Source: Lepidurus packardi
Lineage: Eukaryota > Arthropoda > Branchiopoda > Notostraca > Triopsidae
NCBI GenBank assembly: GCA_023053545.1
Contig: JAKZAN010000055.1
Span: forward strand, 186,001 to 250,000
Direction of reading: 5' to 3'
DNA: 64,000 bases
The translations under genes and the position numbers were made by a program. Under the pieces are notes generated by a model. It made no database searches and was not told the origin of the DNA. It saw nothing but the letters and a program-made list of their open reading frames with translations. Position 1 is the first letter of the stretch. Each line of letters starts with the position of its first letter. Positions 54,585-63,368 of the stretch are shown one piece after another.

Positions 54585-56949
54585 TTATTAATTTTACTGT
54601 AGCTGTAACGCCTGTGCTTAGTTTAATCTTAGCAATGTATAGTCCTTGTGCAAAAGCGAAAGGTTTAGTGAACTGCATTTGATTGTCTATACTAGACTCC
54701 ATTACTTTTTTACCTGTCACTTCATAAAGTGTTACATGTGTCATTTCAACTCCTGCTTTCACAGAGAATACATCACCAGAAATTGTTGCAATAACGCTAT
54801 TTAACTCAGGCGTATCAAGACCCAATGCACTTCTTTGGTAAACAACCTCAAAACGGTCATTCGTTGCAGTAGCATTACTTGAGAAAGAATAGGTGCCTGT
54901 TGCAAGATTATGGTAAACACCCAACGCACGGTCATGAAGGTATACAGTTACATCATTACCTTCAAAGATGCCCTCTTTTTCAGCGATATCAATATTGAAT
55001 ACTTCTGAAGCCGTTCCTGCTTTTGAAACTCCTAGTTTAACTACGTCAGACTCCGTAAATTCTGGACGTGCATTAATTGCCAATCTTCTGCCGTCGCCTT
55101 CAAAAATAGAATATAATTGAGCAGTACTTACAGAATTTCTACCAGCATCGTACCCACGATCGTAATCCAAAGTTGCTTCTGGCATATAAGCGATCAAAAT
55201 CTGGCTAAAAATATCACTAGAATTTGTCATGTTCAATTTAAATCTATTGATTACAGACAAATTATTCTGACTAGATCTGTAGAAATTATTGTTTGTTGTT
55301 GACCTCATACAGTTGTTGAAAGTAACATTGCCAGCCCCTAGCGCCTTAACTTTGAAACCTTGACCTGAAGCAATTTGCCCCACAAAAGCGCCCATACCTG
55401 CTGGCACTGGTGCTGTTAACGTTGTCCCTGCCAAAGTATAAGCCAAGTAGTCCGCTTGAGCGTATAATCCACCTGTACCTAAGTTAGAAGTGTTACTGGT
55501 CCAAATATAAAGAACACCATCTATACCAGTATTTTCCTTTAGGAATCTATCTCCGTCAAGTGCAGACGGGTAAGGATTTGCGAGAAGTACATGCGAGGTA
55601 CCACCATTAGGCGATGCAGTATTGTTCGTAATTGGAACTACTATATCACCGTTGTTTGCAGTTCCTGTGAAAGACATTGTAAGGAAATCGGTAGCTGTAG
55701 CATTGACAAATGGTGCAATATCACTGATTCTAGTAATGAAACCATTACCAGTCGTAGTCGCGGTAAGGGTCTGCCAACCACCACCAGCACCTGAAACATA
55801 TCTGTATTTAGCATCAAACGCATTTGCCACCGCGGCAGTACTTGCTCTAGCTGTAGCAATTTGTGAAAAGAAATCGCCTGTAATTGGCGTTCCCCAATAA
55901 ATATAATCGAATCTTTTCTTTTGAGTTGTTCTCTTAGTTAATACAATACTAGGACCTGCAACACCGGTTGCACGTTGAATTATATTAGCTTCGCTAGACA
56001 TAATAACTTTTCCAGTACCAGAGACGCCATTTTGAATATCCAATGTTTGACCATTAGTTAAAGTAATGTCAGCATTCAAAGTCAATGAGTTACAAGCAAA
56101 TGAACCAGCGCTATACGCCGCAGAAATTACGACAGGATCCGCTGATGTTGGCGCAGATGGCGACCATGAGCCATTCCATGTTTTGGTAACACCTGATGAT
56201 GCAACTAACACTGCACAAGCCGTGCCTTTAGCTGCAACGGTGAAATATCTAAAAGAAGCTAAATTTACAGTACCAGTAGATTGAATTGAACCTGCCGTAA
56301 CAGTGCTTGCACCCCCTAAAAAGGACGTCGCATTAACTGTTGAAGGAATCGTAACCCATTTAGTACCATCATATCCAGCAATTGTAAGATCCGCTGTACG
56401 AGTAACAATTGTAGCTAAATTTGATGTGGATCTCCATGATAAAGAGACTGTTGCCGAATTTGTACCTATAATATCCCAATACTCAATAGGAGAAATGGCA
56501 CTTAAACTTGGGTCAAGCGATCCTCCAATAATTGTGGGAGCTGAGCGATAATATGCTGCATTAACCAAAGCTGTTGACGAAGCAACTATTCTGGTGGGTG
56601 CATATACACCTGATTGACCAATTGGGAATACAAATGGGCTTGTTGTCATGCTAGTTGCATATCCATCAAGGAAATGCGTATTGGCCGCACCAGAAATGAC
56701 AGTAGTAGCTGCAGAAAACATCAGCCTTCCGTATGTACTTGGAGTTCTAGTTGTTACTGTTGAGACTGTTCCAGTTCCAAAAACATAGGAAGTTTCGCCA
56801 ACATACACCGAACCAGTATCGCCGATATATAACGAAGCATTGTTCTGCACTTGCGCCGACACTAAACTCGGCAATGCAAAAATGCACATTGCAAGCAATT
56901 TCAAACTGGCAATCCGCCGCATCGAAAATTTATGGTAGTATATTTTCAT
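54574..56949 (-). CDS. T9SS type A sorting-domain surface protein
   Basis: This 791-residue protein has a signal peptide (about residues 10-32, cut after VSAQ), then a repeat-poor beta-rich body with a short parallel-helix-like region (CNSLTLNADITLTNGQTLDIQNG, about 285-315). It has the segment VLLANPYPSALDGDRFLKEN, common in Flavobacteriia proteins that end in a T9SS signal. The last 70 residues are a type A T9SS sorting domain: VTLYEVTGKKVMES, FAQGLYIAKIKLSTG and VKLINEK. It is expected to cross the outer membrane through T9SS and be attached to the surface or released. The stop overlaps the OmpA start. No enzymatic motif was recognised, so adhesion or matrix function is only a guess. Confidence 0.88.
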   Translation of the reverse strand: MKIYYHKFSMRRIASLKLLAMCIFALPSLVSAQVQNNASLYIGDTGSVYVGETSYVFGTGTVSTVTTRTPSTYGRLMFSAATTVISGAANTHFLDGYATSMTTSPFVFPIGQSGVYAPTRIVASSTALVNAAYYRSAPTIIGGSLDPSLSAISPIEYWDIIGTNSATVSLSWRSTSNLATIVTRTADLTIAGYDGTKWVTIPSTVNATSFLGGASTVTAGSIQSTGTVNLASFRYFTVAAKGTACAVLVASSGVTKTWNGSWSPSAPTSADPVVISAAYSAGSFACNSLTLNADITLTNGQTLDIQNGVSGTGKVIMSSEANIIQRATGVAGPSIVLTKRTTQKKRFDYIYWGTPITGDFFSQIATARASTAAVANAFDAKYRYVSGAGGGWQTLTATTTGNGFITRISDIAPFVNATATDFLTMSFTGTANNGDIVVPITNNTASPNGGTSHVLLANPYPSALDGDRFLKENTGIDGVLYIWTSNTSNLGTGGLYAQADYLAYTLAGTTLTAPVPAGMGAFVGQIASGQGFKVKALGAGNVTFNNCMRSTTNNNFYRSSQNNLSVINRFKLNMTNSSDIFSQILIAYMPEATLDYDRGYDAGRNSVSTAQLYSIFEGDGRRLAINARPEFTESDVVKLGVSKAGTASEVFNIDIAEKEGIFEGNDVTVYLHDRALGVYHNLATGTYSFSSNATATNDRFEVVYQRSALGLDTPELNSVIATISGDVFSVKAGVEMTHVTLYEVTGKKVMESSIDNQMQFTKPFAFAQGLYIAKIKLSTGVTATVKLINEK

Positions 56950-56987
56950 TTATCTATTGTTTTAAAGTTATATTGGTTTACTAATAC

Positions 56988-57236
56988 TTATACGGCAGTG
57001 CTTTTTCGCATTTTACTGGCGGCGAATATTGCGCCACCTATCACCAGAAGCAATACGTATTGTCCGATTGGGGCAGCTGGCGGCGGCTCGGGTCCGTCAT
57101 CAGTAAATCTAGCAGCCTCTGTTTGTTCTTCAGCTTCTTCTTCTCCAAAGGGCTGATTATTGGTAGCCAACATCAAATTACTCCCTAAGAAATAACAAAT
57201 GGCGATTGCTACTAATACTTTTTTTCCTTTAATCAT
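56988..57236 (-). CDS. Small membrane protein with C-terminal sorting-like tail
   Basis: This 82-residue protein has a signal-like N-terminus (MIKGKKVLVAIAICYFLGSN), a short acidic, glutamate-rich stretch (GEEEAEEQTEAA), and a proline-rich segment (DDGPEPPPAAPIG). A single membrane helix (QYVLLLVIGGAIFAAS) and a basic end (KMRKSTAV) follow. The plan motif-helix-basic tail resembles PEP-CTERM-type sorting signals and small Flavobacteriia membrane proteins with an AAPI-x-x-Y motif. It starts 38 bases upstream of the T9SS type A gene on the same strand and is likely in the same transcript. Function is unknown. Confidence 0.75.
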   Translation of the reverse strand: MIKGKKVLVAIAICYFLGSNLMLATNNQPFGEEEAEEQTEAARFTDDGPEPPPAAPIGQYVLLLVIGGAIFAASKMRKSTAV

Positions 57237-57477
57237 TTCGTTTATTTTTAATTGTTATTCTATATCCGCGGCAAATATACCGCCCTACTTAAACAATCTC
57301 CTGCTTAAAAATAACTTAAACAGTTATAAAAAAGCATAAAATTTGTTTTTGCTATTCATCTTGTAAAAGGTTAAAAATCAATAACAAGAAAAATAAACAA
57401 ACAATAAGTAGTGGGCAAAAGTAATGTATTTATCTTACAATCCTAAAGTTAATGACAGATTTTTTTTACTTTTATAA

Positions 57478-58257
57478 TTATACATTATTCTGCGTTTCAG
57501 CCACATATCTCTGCGTGGCATTATACCACCTCCTATAACCCTCTGGATTTCGACCGGTTGCTTTCTTGAACACTGAGCAAAAATTGCTATGACTTTTAAA
57601 ACCCATTTCAAACGAAACTTGTAGTACCGGTATTTGAGTAGCTGTTAGCAAAGTTTTTGCAGCCTCTATTTTTCGTCCTACAATATACTTGTATGGCGTT
57701 ACGCCCATATACTTTTTAAACAGTCTATTGAAATGTTGTAATTCCCATTTTGATTGCTTGGCCAAATCTGAGACAAATATCTTTTCAGTAATATTATCGT
57801 TGATATACTGTATGCATTGTTTCAAAATAAAAGGTGCCTCATGCTCAATTTCATCGAGCTTCCTTACGGCGTCAATATGACGGTGCTTAAAATTGTGCAT
57901 CACTACGGAGCTGGTATTGATTATATCTTGCTCGCGGATGGGCTTCGAAACAAAACCATGGGGCCGAGTTTGCAAGGCACGTAAAAGAGTACGCTGATCT
58001 AGATAATCAGCTATGTATATAAAGGGGATTTTGTCACTCGCCAGTAACTTATTCCCAAGGTCTATCCCGTCTTTGTCGCTCTTTAAATTGATGGAAATAA
58101 AAACCAGACTTGGAGTGTTATCCTGAAGGTAATGCGATGCTTCATCAAATTCTCTGATAATATGCACCTTCTTGTCGCCAGTGCGCTCTAGAATTTCCTT
58201 CAAATCTAATGCAACGAAAATTTCTTCCTCAACTATAAGTATCGAATGCTCATTCAT
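57478..58257 (-). CDS. Response-regulator-like protein with AraC-type DNA-binding domain
   Basis: This 259-residue transcription factor has an N-terminal receiver-like domain (about 1-120) and a C-terminal AraC/XylS double helix-turn-helix (about 155-250; LAKQSKWELQHFNRLFKKYMG, then VSFEMGFKSHSNFCSVFKKATG, then NPEGYRR). In the receiver the acidic pair (VEEE) and the conserved Lys (VSKPI) are present. The strand that should end in the phosphorylated Asp reads LVFISINL, with Ser in that place, so classical phosphorylation seems lost. No histidine kinase gene is nearby. It is a stand-alone minus-strand gene upstream of the surface-protein operon and may control it. The targets are not known. 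Confidence 0.9.
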   Translation of the reverse strand: MNEHSILIVEEEIFVALDLKEILERTGDKKVHIIREFDEASHYLQDNTPSLVFISINLKSDKDGIDLGNKLLASDKIPFIYIADYLDQRTLLRALQTRPHGFVSKPIREQDIINTSSVVMHNFKHRHIDAVRKLDEIEHEAPFILKQCIQYINDNITEKIFVSDLAKQSKWELQHFNRLFKKYMGVTPYKYIVGRKIEAAKTLLTATQIPVLQVSFEMGFKSHSNFCSVFKKATGRNPEGYRRWYNATQRYVAETQNNV

Positions 58258-58360
58258 AAGAAAGTTTATATATATAAAATCTTACAAAACTAAAGTTTTT
58301 TTTAATTCAAAAGTGGTTTTTATCATATTTTTCTTAAAAAAATACGCTTATGCAGTGCTT

Positions 58361-58392
58361 AAAACGAAAAAAGGCTTCCTATTGGAAGCCTT
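58361..58392 (-). terminator. Terminator of tRNA-Ser
   Basis: A 9-bp perfect stem (aaggcttcc / ggaagcctt) with a 4-base loop is followed by ttttcgtttt on the minus strand. Confidence 0.85.
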
Positions 58393-58398
58393 ATCTAG

Positions 58399-58485
58399 CA
58401 GAGAGGATGGGATTCGAACCCACGATACAGTTACCCATATACAAACTTTCCAGGCTTGCTCCTTCAACCACTCGGACACCTCTCT
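58399..58485 (-). tRNA. tRNA-Ser (anticodon GGA)
   Basis: On the minus strand the gene starts agagaggtgtccgag. The anticodon stem caagc / gtttg surrounds the loop ctggaaa, giving GGA. A long variable arm typical of serine tRNAs (tatatgggtaactgtatc) and the T-arm gggttcgaatccc follow. The acceptor stem agagagg / cctctct has seven pairs. No CCA is encoded. Confidence 0.95.
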
Positions 58486-58576
58486 AAATTTGTTTTGCAA
58501 AGAACATCAAAAAATAAACATTAAAAAATAAAATGGCAAAGAAAAAGTGAACAAAGTATAATCGATTCCTACCAGC

Positions 58577-59614
58577 CTAATTTACAGACACTTCTCCTGA
58601 TATTGAATTGATGAATTTTGTTTTAAATTCCGTTTTTGAATAATTTGAACCCAATAAATACATCAATTTTGCCGCTGCAGCCTCTGTTGTCATGTCTGCA
58701 CCGGATATAACGCCAATCTGTTGCAATTGTATACTGGTTTCATATTGTCCCATCGAAACGCTGCCGCCAGAACATTGTGTAACGTTTATGATGTGCATTC
58801 CGTTTTGAATTGCTTTGGCAATTGCGTCTACAAACCACTTGTTTGTGGGGGCGTTTCCGCTTCCGTATGTTTCAAGCACAACTCCTTTTAGATTTGGAAT
58901 AGATAGCATTCCCAAAAGCACATTCTCACTAAGTCCAGGAAATAACTTAAGTATAACGACATCCGCTTGCAATGCCGTAAAAACTTCCAATTTTCGCCCA
59001 TTTGGCTTCAATAATAGATGTTCATTTACCTTTAAATGAACCCCCGATTCTGCCAATTCGGGAAAATTAGGAGAATTAAATGCGTTAAAATGTTCGGCAC
59101 TGATTTTTGTGGTTCGATTGCCACGGTATAATTTATATTCAAAATATAAACAAACTTCAGAAACAACAGGAACACCTTCCTTATTAAGACCAGCTAGTTG
59201 TATGGCTGTAATTAGATTTTCCTTTGCATCTGTACGCAGATCACCAATTGGCAATTGCGATCCAGTTAATATGACTGGCTTTGCCAAATTTTGAAGCATA
59301 AAACTCAAAGCAGATGCCGAATATGACATCGTGTCTGAACCGTGTAATATTACAAATCCATCGTATGAATCATAATGAATCGCCACCATTTCTGCAATTC
59401 TTACCCAAGATTCAATTCCCATATTAGAGGAGTCAATTGGGTCTGCAAATGAAACGGTTTCTATGATGCTGTCAAGTTGCAGCAATTCTGGAATCTTCTC
59501 TAAAAGTTTATCGAAATGAAAGCTCTTAAGCGTTCCTGTTTCAATATCCTTCACCATACCGATCGTACCTCCTGTATAAATCAGTAATATTCTCGGTTTA
59601 TAGGACGCCAACAT
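58577..59614 (-). CDS. ansA: Type I (cytoplasmic) L-asparaginase
   Basis: This 345-residue enzyme hydrolyses L-asparagine to aspartate and ammonia. The two family signatures are present: the N-terminal threonine motif YTGGTIGM (residues 13-20) and the second active-site motif ILHGSDTMSYSASALSF (about 89-105). LTGSQLPI and KENLITA are also typical. There is no signal peptide, which fits the type I cytoplasmic form. Its start overlaps the end of the acyltransferase gene by 17 bases, so the two are translationally coupled. Confidence 0.94.
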   Translation of the reverse strand: MLASYKPRILLIYTGGTIGMVKDIETGTLKSFHFDKLLEKIPELLQLDSIIETVSFADPIDSSNMGIESWVRIAEMVAIHYDSYDGFVILHGSDTMSYSASALSFMLQNLAKPVILTGSQLPIGDLRTDAKENLITAIQLAGLNKEGVPVVSEVCLYFEYKLYRGNRTTKISAEHFNAFNSPNFPELAESGVHLKVNEHLLLKPNGRKLEVFTALQADVVILKLFPGLSENVLLGMLSIPNLKGVVLETYGSGNAPTNKWFVDAIAKAIQNGMHIINVTQCSGGSVSMGQYETSIQLQQIGVISGADMTTEAAAAKLMYLLGSNYSKTEFKTKFINSISGEVSVN

Positions 59615-60728
59615 ACTTCATTTTATTGACTACGGGGTTTGCATACATTGCTAAAAAGCCATTAACGGCGATAGGATTGCATCCATCGATTCGCAGTTCG
59701 AGACGACGTTCGAAAAGATTTTTTTCGGTTTCAGTATATTCACTTTTAAAACGGTCCGTCTTATGGAGCAGGTCATATGCAATATAATTCGTTGGCCACA
59801 ATTTGTAAGTCGACAAAATAGAATCGTCGATGCATTGTGCCAAACCTTGAATCTGTTTATTGGCGTGTTCATTTCTAAGGGCATCTAGCTCACCATCGAT
59901 CACATCACCAACATGGATGTGTATGCGCTTTTTTTGTCCCATAATGCCGCTTAGAAGCGTTATGAAATCTTCATTCTTTTCCTTTATATATACCTCTTGG
60001 TTTGCCTCTGCCATTAATTGCGGCATTTTCAAAGCATCGGTTGGGTCATATTCGTAGGCGATTGAAACGGGAACGATCTTAATTTTCTTAAAATAATCTG
60101 TTAGTGAAGCTTCGTCATTGCCCATCGCTAACATTTTCAGAACGCCTGGATGCGTTGCATCATTGCCATCCTTGGTCCGGCCTTCTCGCTGGGCAACCCA
60201 AACGGAACGATTTTCTTTAGTAAGTAAATGTCCCATATACTGCGACAGCAATTTTGAAGATTCTAAAAGTTCTCTTGGGGAAAGTCCTCGCAAAACTAAA
60301 AAGTTTCGGTTGAGTTTAGACAGCGTCAATAAAAAATTCTTTTTTACTAAATTATCTCCAATTGCTGAAGCGGTCATCACCAATCCGTTATCAAACAAAC
60401 TTGCGTTCAATAACGATGTATCCAAAATAATGTCGCGGTGATTCGATATAAACAAATAACTGGTATTCTTCTCCAATTTCTCAAACCCAGATGTGGTCAA
60501 TCCATCTGAACTCCGCTCTAGCACGCGCTGAACGGAATGATAAATAAAATTGCATTGAAAATCACGAATGGAATGGGTGCGTAAGAGCTGGTCTTTCCAT
60601 ACTGAATCATCAACGTTGGGAAACGTAAAATTCATCAAAGCCTTCATCATCGGATGATTAACCGAAGATCGCAATCCTTGGTTCACCTCAGCATCATAAA
60701 ACGGACGAATCGCGTCAAATTTTGTCAT
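59598..60728 (-). CDS. PlsC-like glycerol acyltransferase
   Basis: This 376-residue protein starts at ATG 60728; an in-frame TTG two codons earlier is unlikely. It has the acyltransferase signature FISNHRDIILD near residue 97, where the His-Asp pair is spaced one residue wider than the classical HX4D. The second conserved block, QREGRTKDG, is near residue 183. Bacteroidota relatives of this length are annotated as 1-acyl-sn-glycerol-3-phosphate acyltransferases, which add a fatty acid to a phospholipid precursor. No membrane helix is obvious, so it is probably membrane-associated. The substrate is not certain. It overlaps ansA. Confidence 0.85.
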   Translation of the reverse strand: MTKFDAIRPFYDAEVNQGLRSSVNHPMMKALMNFTFPNVDDSVWKDQLLRTHSIRDFQCNFIYHSVQRVLERSSDGLTTSGFEKLEKNTSYLFISNHRDIILDTSLLNASLFDNGLVMTASAIGDNLVKKNFLLTLSKLNRNFLVLRGLSPRELLESSKLLSQYMGHLLTKENRSVWVAQREGRTKDGNDATHPGVLKMLAMGNDEASLTDYFKKIKIVPVSIAYEYDPTDALKMPQLMAEANQEVYIKEKNEDFITLLSGIMGQKKRIHIHVGDVIDGELDALRNEHANKQIQGLAQCIDDSILSTYKLWPTNYIAYDLLHKTDRFKSEYTETEKNLFERRLELRIDGCNPIAVNGFLAMYANPVVNKMKYVGVL

Positions 60729-60790
60729 CTGCAATTTTTTTTAAAGGAACAAATTAACGTCTTTTTCCCAAAATAACAGCACTTTCTTTG

Positions 60791-61558
60791 TTAAATACCA
60801 AATATTTCAATCGAATTTGCAGTCGTAATTGCTGCAATTTCAGCTGCTGGACGGTCATACAGCGCTGAAAGCTTATCTAGAACATTAACGATATAACTAC
60901 TTTCGTTTCGCTTTCCGCGATAAGGCACTGGGCTCAAGTATGGCGCATCGGTTTCCAAAACAATGTGTTTCAAATCCAACCGATTAATAAACTGATCAAT
61001 TTTCCCGTTTTTAAACGTGACAACCCCGCCAATGCCTAATTTCATTCCGCATCTAATTGCCCGAAGTGCTTGCTCATAGTCGCCGCTAAAACAATGGAAA
61101 ATCCCGAAGAGTCTTTCATCTTGCTCGGCTTCCAATATCTCGAATATTTCGTCAAAAGCGTTCCTGCAGTGGATGTTTATCGGCAAACCATATTCCTTTG
61201 CCAGCTGAATCTGCTTTCTAAAAGCAATTCTCTGAATCGCCAAAGTGGTTTGGTCCCAATACAAATCAATTCCGATTTCACCAATCGCATAAAATTTTCG
61301 GGTTTCCAGTTGTACTTTCACGTGATCCAGCTCCTCTTCAAAGTTTTCCTTAACATATGTGGGGTGCAAACCAATCATCAAAAATATGTTGTCTGGATAT
61401 TTCGCTTCCAAATCATACATAGATTGGGTGGCAGAGGAATCAATCGACGGCAAAAAAAACCGTGTTACGCCGCAAGATATCGCACGGGTAATCACATCAT
61501 CACGATCCAAATCAAACTCGCTGCTATATAGGTGGGTGTGGGTGTCAGTAATAATCAT
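60791..61558 (-). CDS. TatD family metal-dependent DNase
   Basis: This 255-residue protein has the TIM-barrel hydrolase motifs of the TatD/YcfH family: HxH at the N-terminus (TDTHTHLY), GEIGIDLYW (metal-binding Glu), INIHCRNAFDE, FHCFSGDYEQA and LETDAPYLSP. Family members are magnesium-dependent 3'-5' exonucleases or DNases. ATG at 61558 begins MIITDTHTHLY, the usual start; the TTG four codons upstream is rejected. The gene is followed by the acyltransferase gene 60 bases further on and may be in one transcript with it. Confidence 0.93.
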   Translation of the reverse strand: MIITDTHTHLYSSEFDLDRDDVITRAISCGVTRFFLPSIDSSATQSMYDLEAKYPDNIFLMIGLHPTYVKENFEEELDHVKVQLETRKFYAIGEIGIDLYWDQTTLAIQRIAFRKQIQLAKEYGLPINIHCRNAFDEIFEILEAEQDERLFGIFHCFSGDYEQALRAIRCGMKLGIGGVVTFKNGKIDQFINRLDLKHIVLETDAPYLSPVPYRGKRNESSYIVNVLDKLSALYDRPAAEIAAITTANSIEIFGI

Positions 61559-61705
61559 CTGGCAATGCAATTTATATCGCGCAAGTTACCATTTTTTTAA
61601 ACTTGAAATTACTTAAAGCAGAACGATGCATTTTGGATGTAATTCATAAAATGTAATTTTTTTAACTATTTTCGCAATCTAATTAACCACCAATCCCCGC
61701 AAAAA

Positions 61706-62644
61706 ATGAAATTAAAAAACACCCTACTAACTTTTTTTATCCTGACGGCATCAGCTCTTTTCGCCCAGCAACAACCCTTCGGACACCTGACTATTTTTTC
61801 TGAAGATGGCGATAAATTTTACCTCATCCTAAATGGCGAACGAATCAACGACATTCCACAAACGAATATTCGTGTGGAAGATTTGAACCAGCCCTATTAT
61901 AGCGCAAAAATTATTTTTGAAAATACAAGTAAGAACGACATCTCCAAAAACACATTACAAATTACCGATGTTGACGGTATCTATATGGACGTCACTTACA
62001 AAATCAAACGAGACCGAAATAATGCTTCTAAGATGAAGATGAATTTCTATTCCATGATCCCAGTTGTGCAAGGTTTCGTGCCGCCCGCTAATGTATATGT
62101 GGCGCATTTTGGGGCACCTCCTGCTCCGCCCCGACATCAGCAAGGAAACGGCAACGTTAGCCAAACTACTACCTCGACAACTGTTGGCAATGGCATAAAT
62201 GCAGGCGTTAGCATCGGGAACGTTGGGCTTAACGTCAATATTAATACGCCAGCAATTGGCATGACTGTTAGCGAAACAACCACCACAACTACCAATTCGC
62301 AATCTGGAAACAACAATCCAAACAACAATCAACAACCCACACGTTGCAACGGACGGGTAATCAATTCAGCCAATTTTAACAGCGCACTGCAAACCATCAA
62401 AAAGCAGGGTTTTGACGACACAAAACTCAAAACTGCTAAACAGATTGCAGCTTCAAATTGCTTAAATACCGACCAAATCGTTCTAATTTGCAACGCTTTT
62501 GCATTCGAAGAAAACAAACTAAATTTTGCGAAATATGCATACGATTTCTGTGTCGACCGCAACAACTACTTCAAAGTTAACAACGTTTTTCAATTTAGTT
62601 CAAGCGTTGATGAACTAACCGAATATACGCAGAGAAGACCTTAA
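61706..62644 (+). CDS. DUF4476 domain-containing secreted protein
   Basis: This 312-residue protein has a signal peptide (MKLKNTLLTFFILTASALFA). Its N-terminal beta-rich domain (about 22-120) contains LTIFSEDGDKFYLILNG and IIFENTSKNDISKNTLQI. A low-complexity linker rich in Pro, Gly, Asn, Thr and Gln (about 130-215, with TTTTTNSQSG) joins it to a C-terminal DUF4476 domain (about 220-312; NSANFNSALQTIKKQGFDDTK, NCLNTDQIVLICNAFAFEENK). DUF4476 has no established biochemical role. It is common in Bacteroidota and metazoan proteins. It is the only gene of its transcript, with a good terminator. Confidence 0.9.
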   Translation: MKLKNTLLTFFILTASALFAQQQPFGHLTIFSEDGDKFYLILNGERINDIPQTNIRVEDLNQPYYSAKIIFENTSKNDISKNTLQITDVDGIYMDVTYKIKRDRNNASKMKMNFYSMIPVVQGFVPPANVYVAHFGAPPAPPRHQQGNGNVSQTTTSTTVGNGINAGVSIGNVGLNVNINTPAIGMTVSETTTTTTNSQSGNNNPNNNQQPTRCNGRVINSANFNSALQTIKKQGFDDTKLKTAKQIAASNCLNTDQIVLICNAFAFEENKLNFAKYAYDFCVDRNNYFKVNNVFQFSSSVDELTEYTQRRP

Positions 62645-62667
62645 AATCGTAACATTAAATGACCCCA

Positions 62668-62698
62668 AACCCGCTCATACCAAAGCGGGTTTTTTTTA
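62668..62698 (+). terminator. Terminator of the DUF4476 gene
   Basis: The stem aacccgct / agcgggtt (62668-62675 and 62684-62691) is followed by seven T. Confidence 0.9.
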
Positions 62699-62752
62699 GC
62701 CCTTTTTTGTCAATTTAAACTAAAAAATGATGAATAATGAGCTATTTCAACC

Positions 62753-62760
62753 TATTTTTG
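62753..62760 (+). promoter_or_regulatory. Putative -7 promoter element (TATTTTTG) of the aspartic protease gene
   Basis: It matches TANNTTTG and lies 17 bases before ATG 62778, but after an in-frame ATG at 62727. It therefore argues for the downstream start. Confidence 0.5.
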
Positions 62761-62777
62761 TTTCACAATCGCCAACT

Positions 62778-63218
62778 ATGGAAATCATCTTCGAGCACCT
62801 AAAAAAGCACGGCTACCGCAAAATACCATTCAAAATCAGCAAAACAAACCACCTGCTAATCAAGGCTGCCATTAACGGCACAAAGGGCAATTTCATACTC
62901 GACACGGGCGCTTCAAACAGCTGCATAGATTTCGAAAATACGACTCATTTCAATGTCACCGCGACCAACTCTGATACAAAAGCAGCAGGCGCTGGCGCAA
63001 TTGGAATGGATACAAAATTAGCCCGCGGAAACCAACTACAAATTGGCCGCTGGCAATGTGCAAATTTCAATATAATCGTCTTCGACATGTCCCACGTCAA
63101 CACCGCACTAACCCAGCACAAAGGCAGACCTGTGCAGGGAATTATTGGCGCAGATGTACTCATGAAAGGCAAAGCCATTATCGATTACCAAAACAACCTT
63201 CTTTTTCTGAAGAAATAG
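62778..63218 (+). CDS. Retropepsin-like aspartic protease
   Basis: This 146-residue protein contains the catalytic triad of a single-domain aspartic protease (FILDTGASNSCID, about residues 48-60) and the later hydrophobic-Gly segment IIGADVLM. Such proteins work as dimers. They are widespread cellular proteins in bacteria and do not indicate a retroelement. ATG at 62778 gives the normal family N-terminus (KKHGYRKIPFKISKTNHLLIKA). An earlier ATG at 62727 would place the -7 element inside the gene. No signal peptide is seen, and the substrate is unknown. It is followed by a dispersed repeat and the terminator of odhB. Confidence 0.85.
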   Translation: MEIIFEHLKKHGYRKIPFKISKTNHLLIKAAINGTKGNFILDTGASNSCIDFENTTHFNVTATNSDTKAAGAGAIGMDTKLARGNQLQIGRWQCANFNIIVFDMSHVNTALTQHKGRPVQGIIGADVLMKGKAIIDYQNNLLFLKK

Positions 63219-63310
63219 GGCGCGTCTATCCCCTGCTCCACCCCACGCAAGACCGGGCTTTCCGCTGTAGTCCTCGCTAGCGCTCCGGGCTGCCGCTTCA
63301 ATCCCTCGCG
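63219..63310 (+). repeat. Dispersed intergenic repeat, copy C
   Basis: The order gggcgcgtc, accgggctttccgctgtag, palindromic core (ctcgctagcgctccgggc), tgccgcttcaatccc, tcgcgc matches copies A, A' and B. It fills the gap between two convergent genes. Confidence 0.75.
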
Positions 63311-63346
63311 CAAAAAAAATCCCGCTAGTCAAGAACCAACGGGATT
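63311..63346 (-). terminator. Terminator of odhB
   Basis: The stem aatcccg / cgggatt has a long loop and eight T on the minus strand, 23 bases past the stop of odhB. Confidence 0.75.
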
Positions 63347-63368
63347 ATATCAACAATATTTGTATGAT

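Noticed and set aside
62778-63218. Retroelement-derived protease
   Set aside because: Single-domain retropepsin-like proteases are ordinary cellular proteins in Bacteroidota. No reverse transcriptase or terminal repeats are present.
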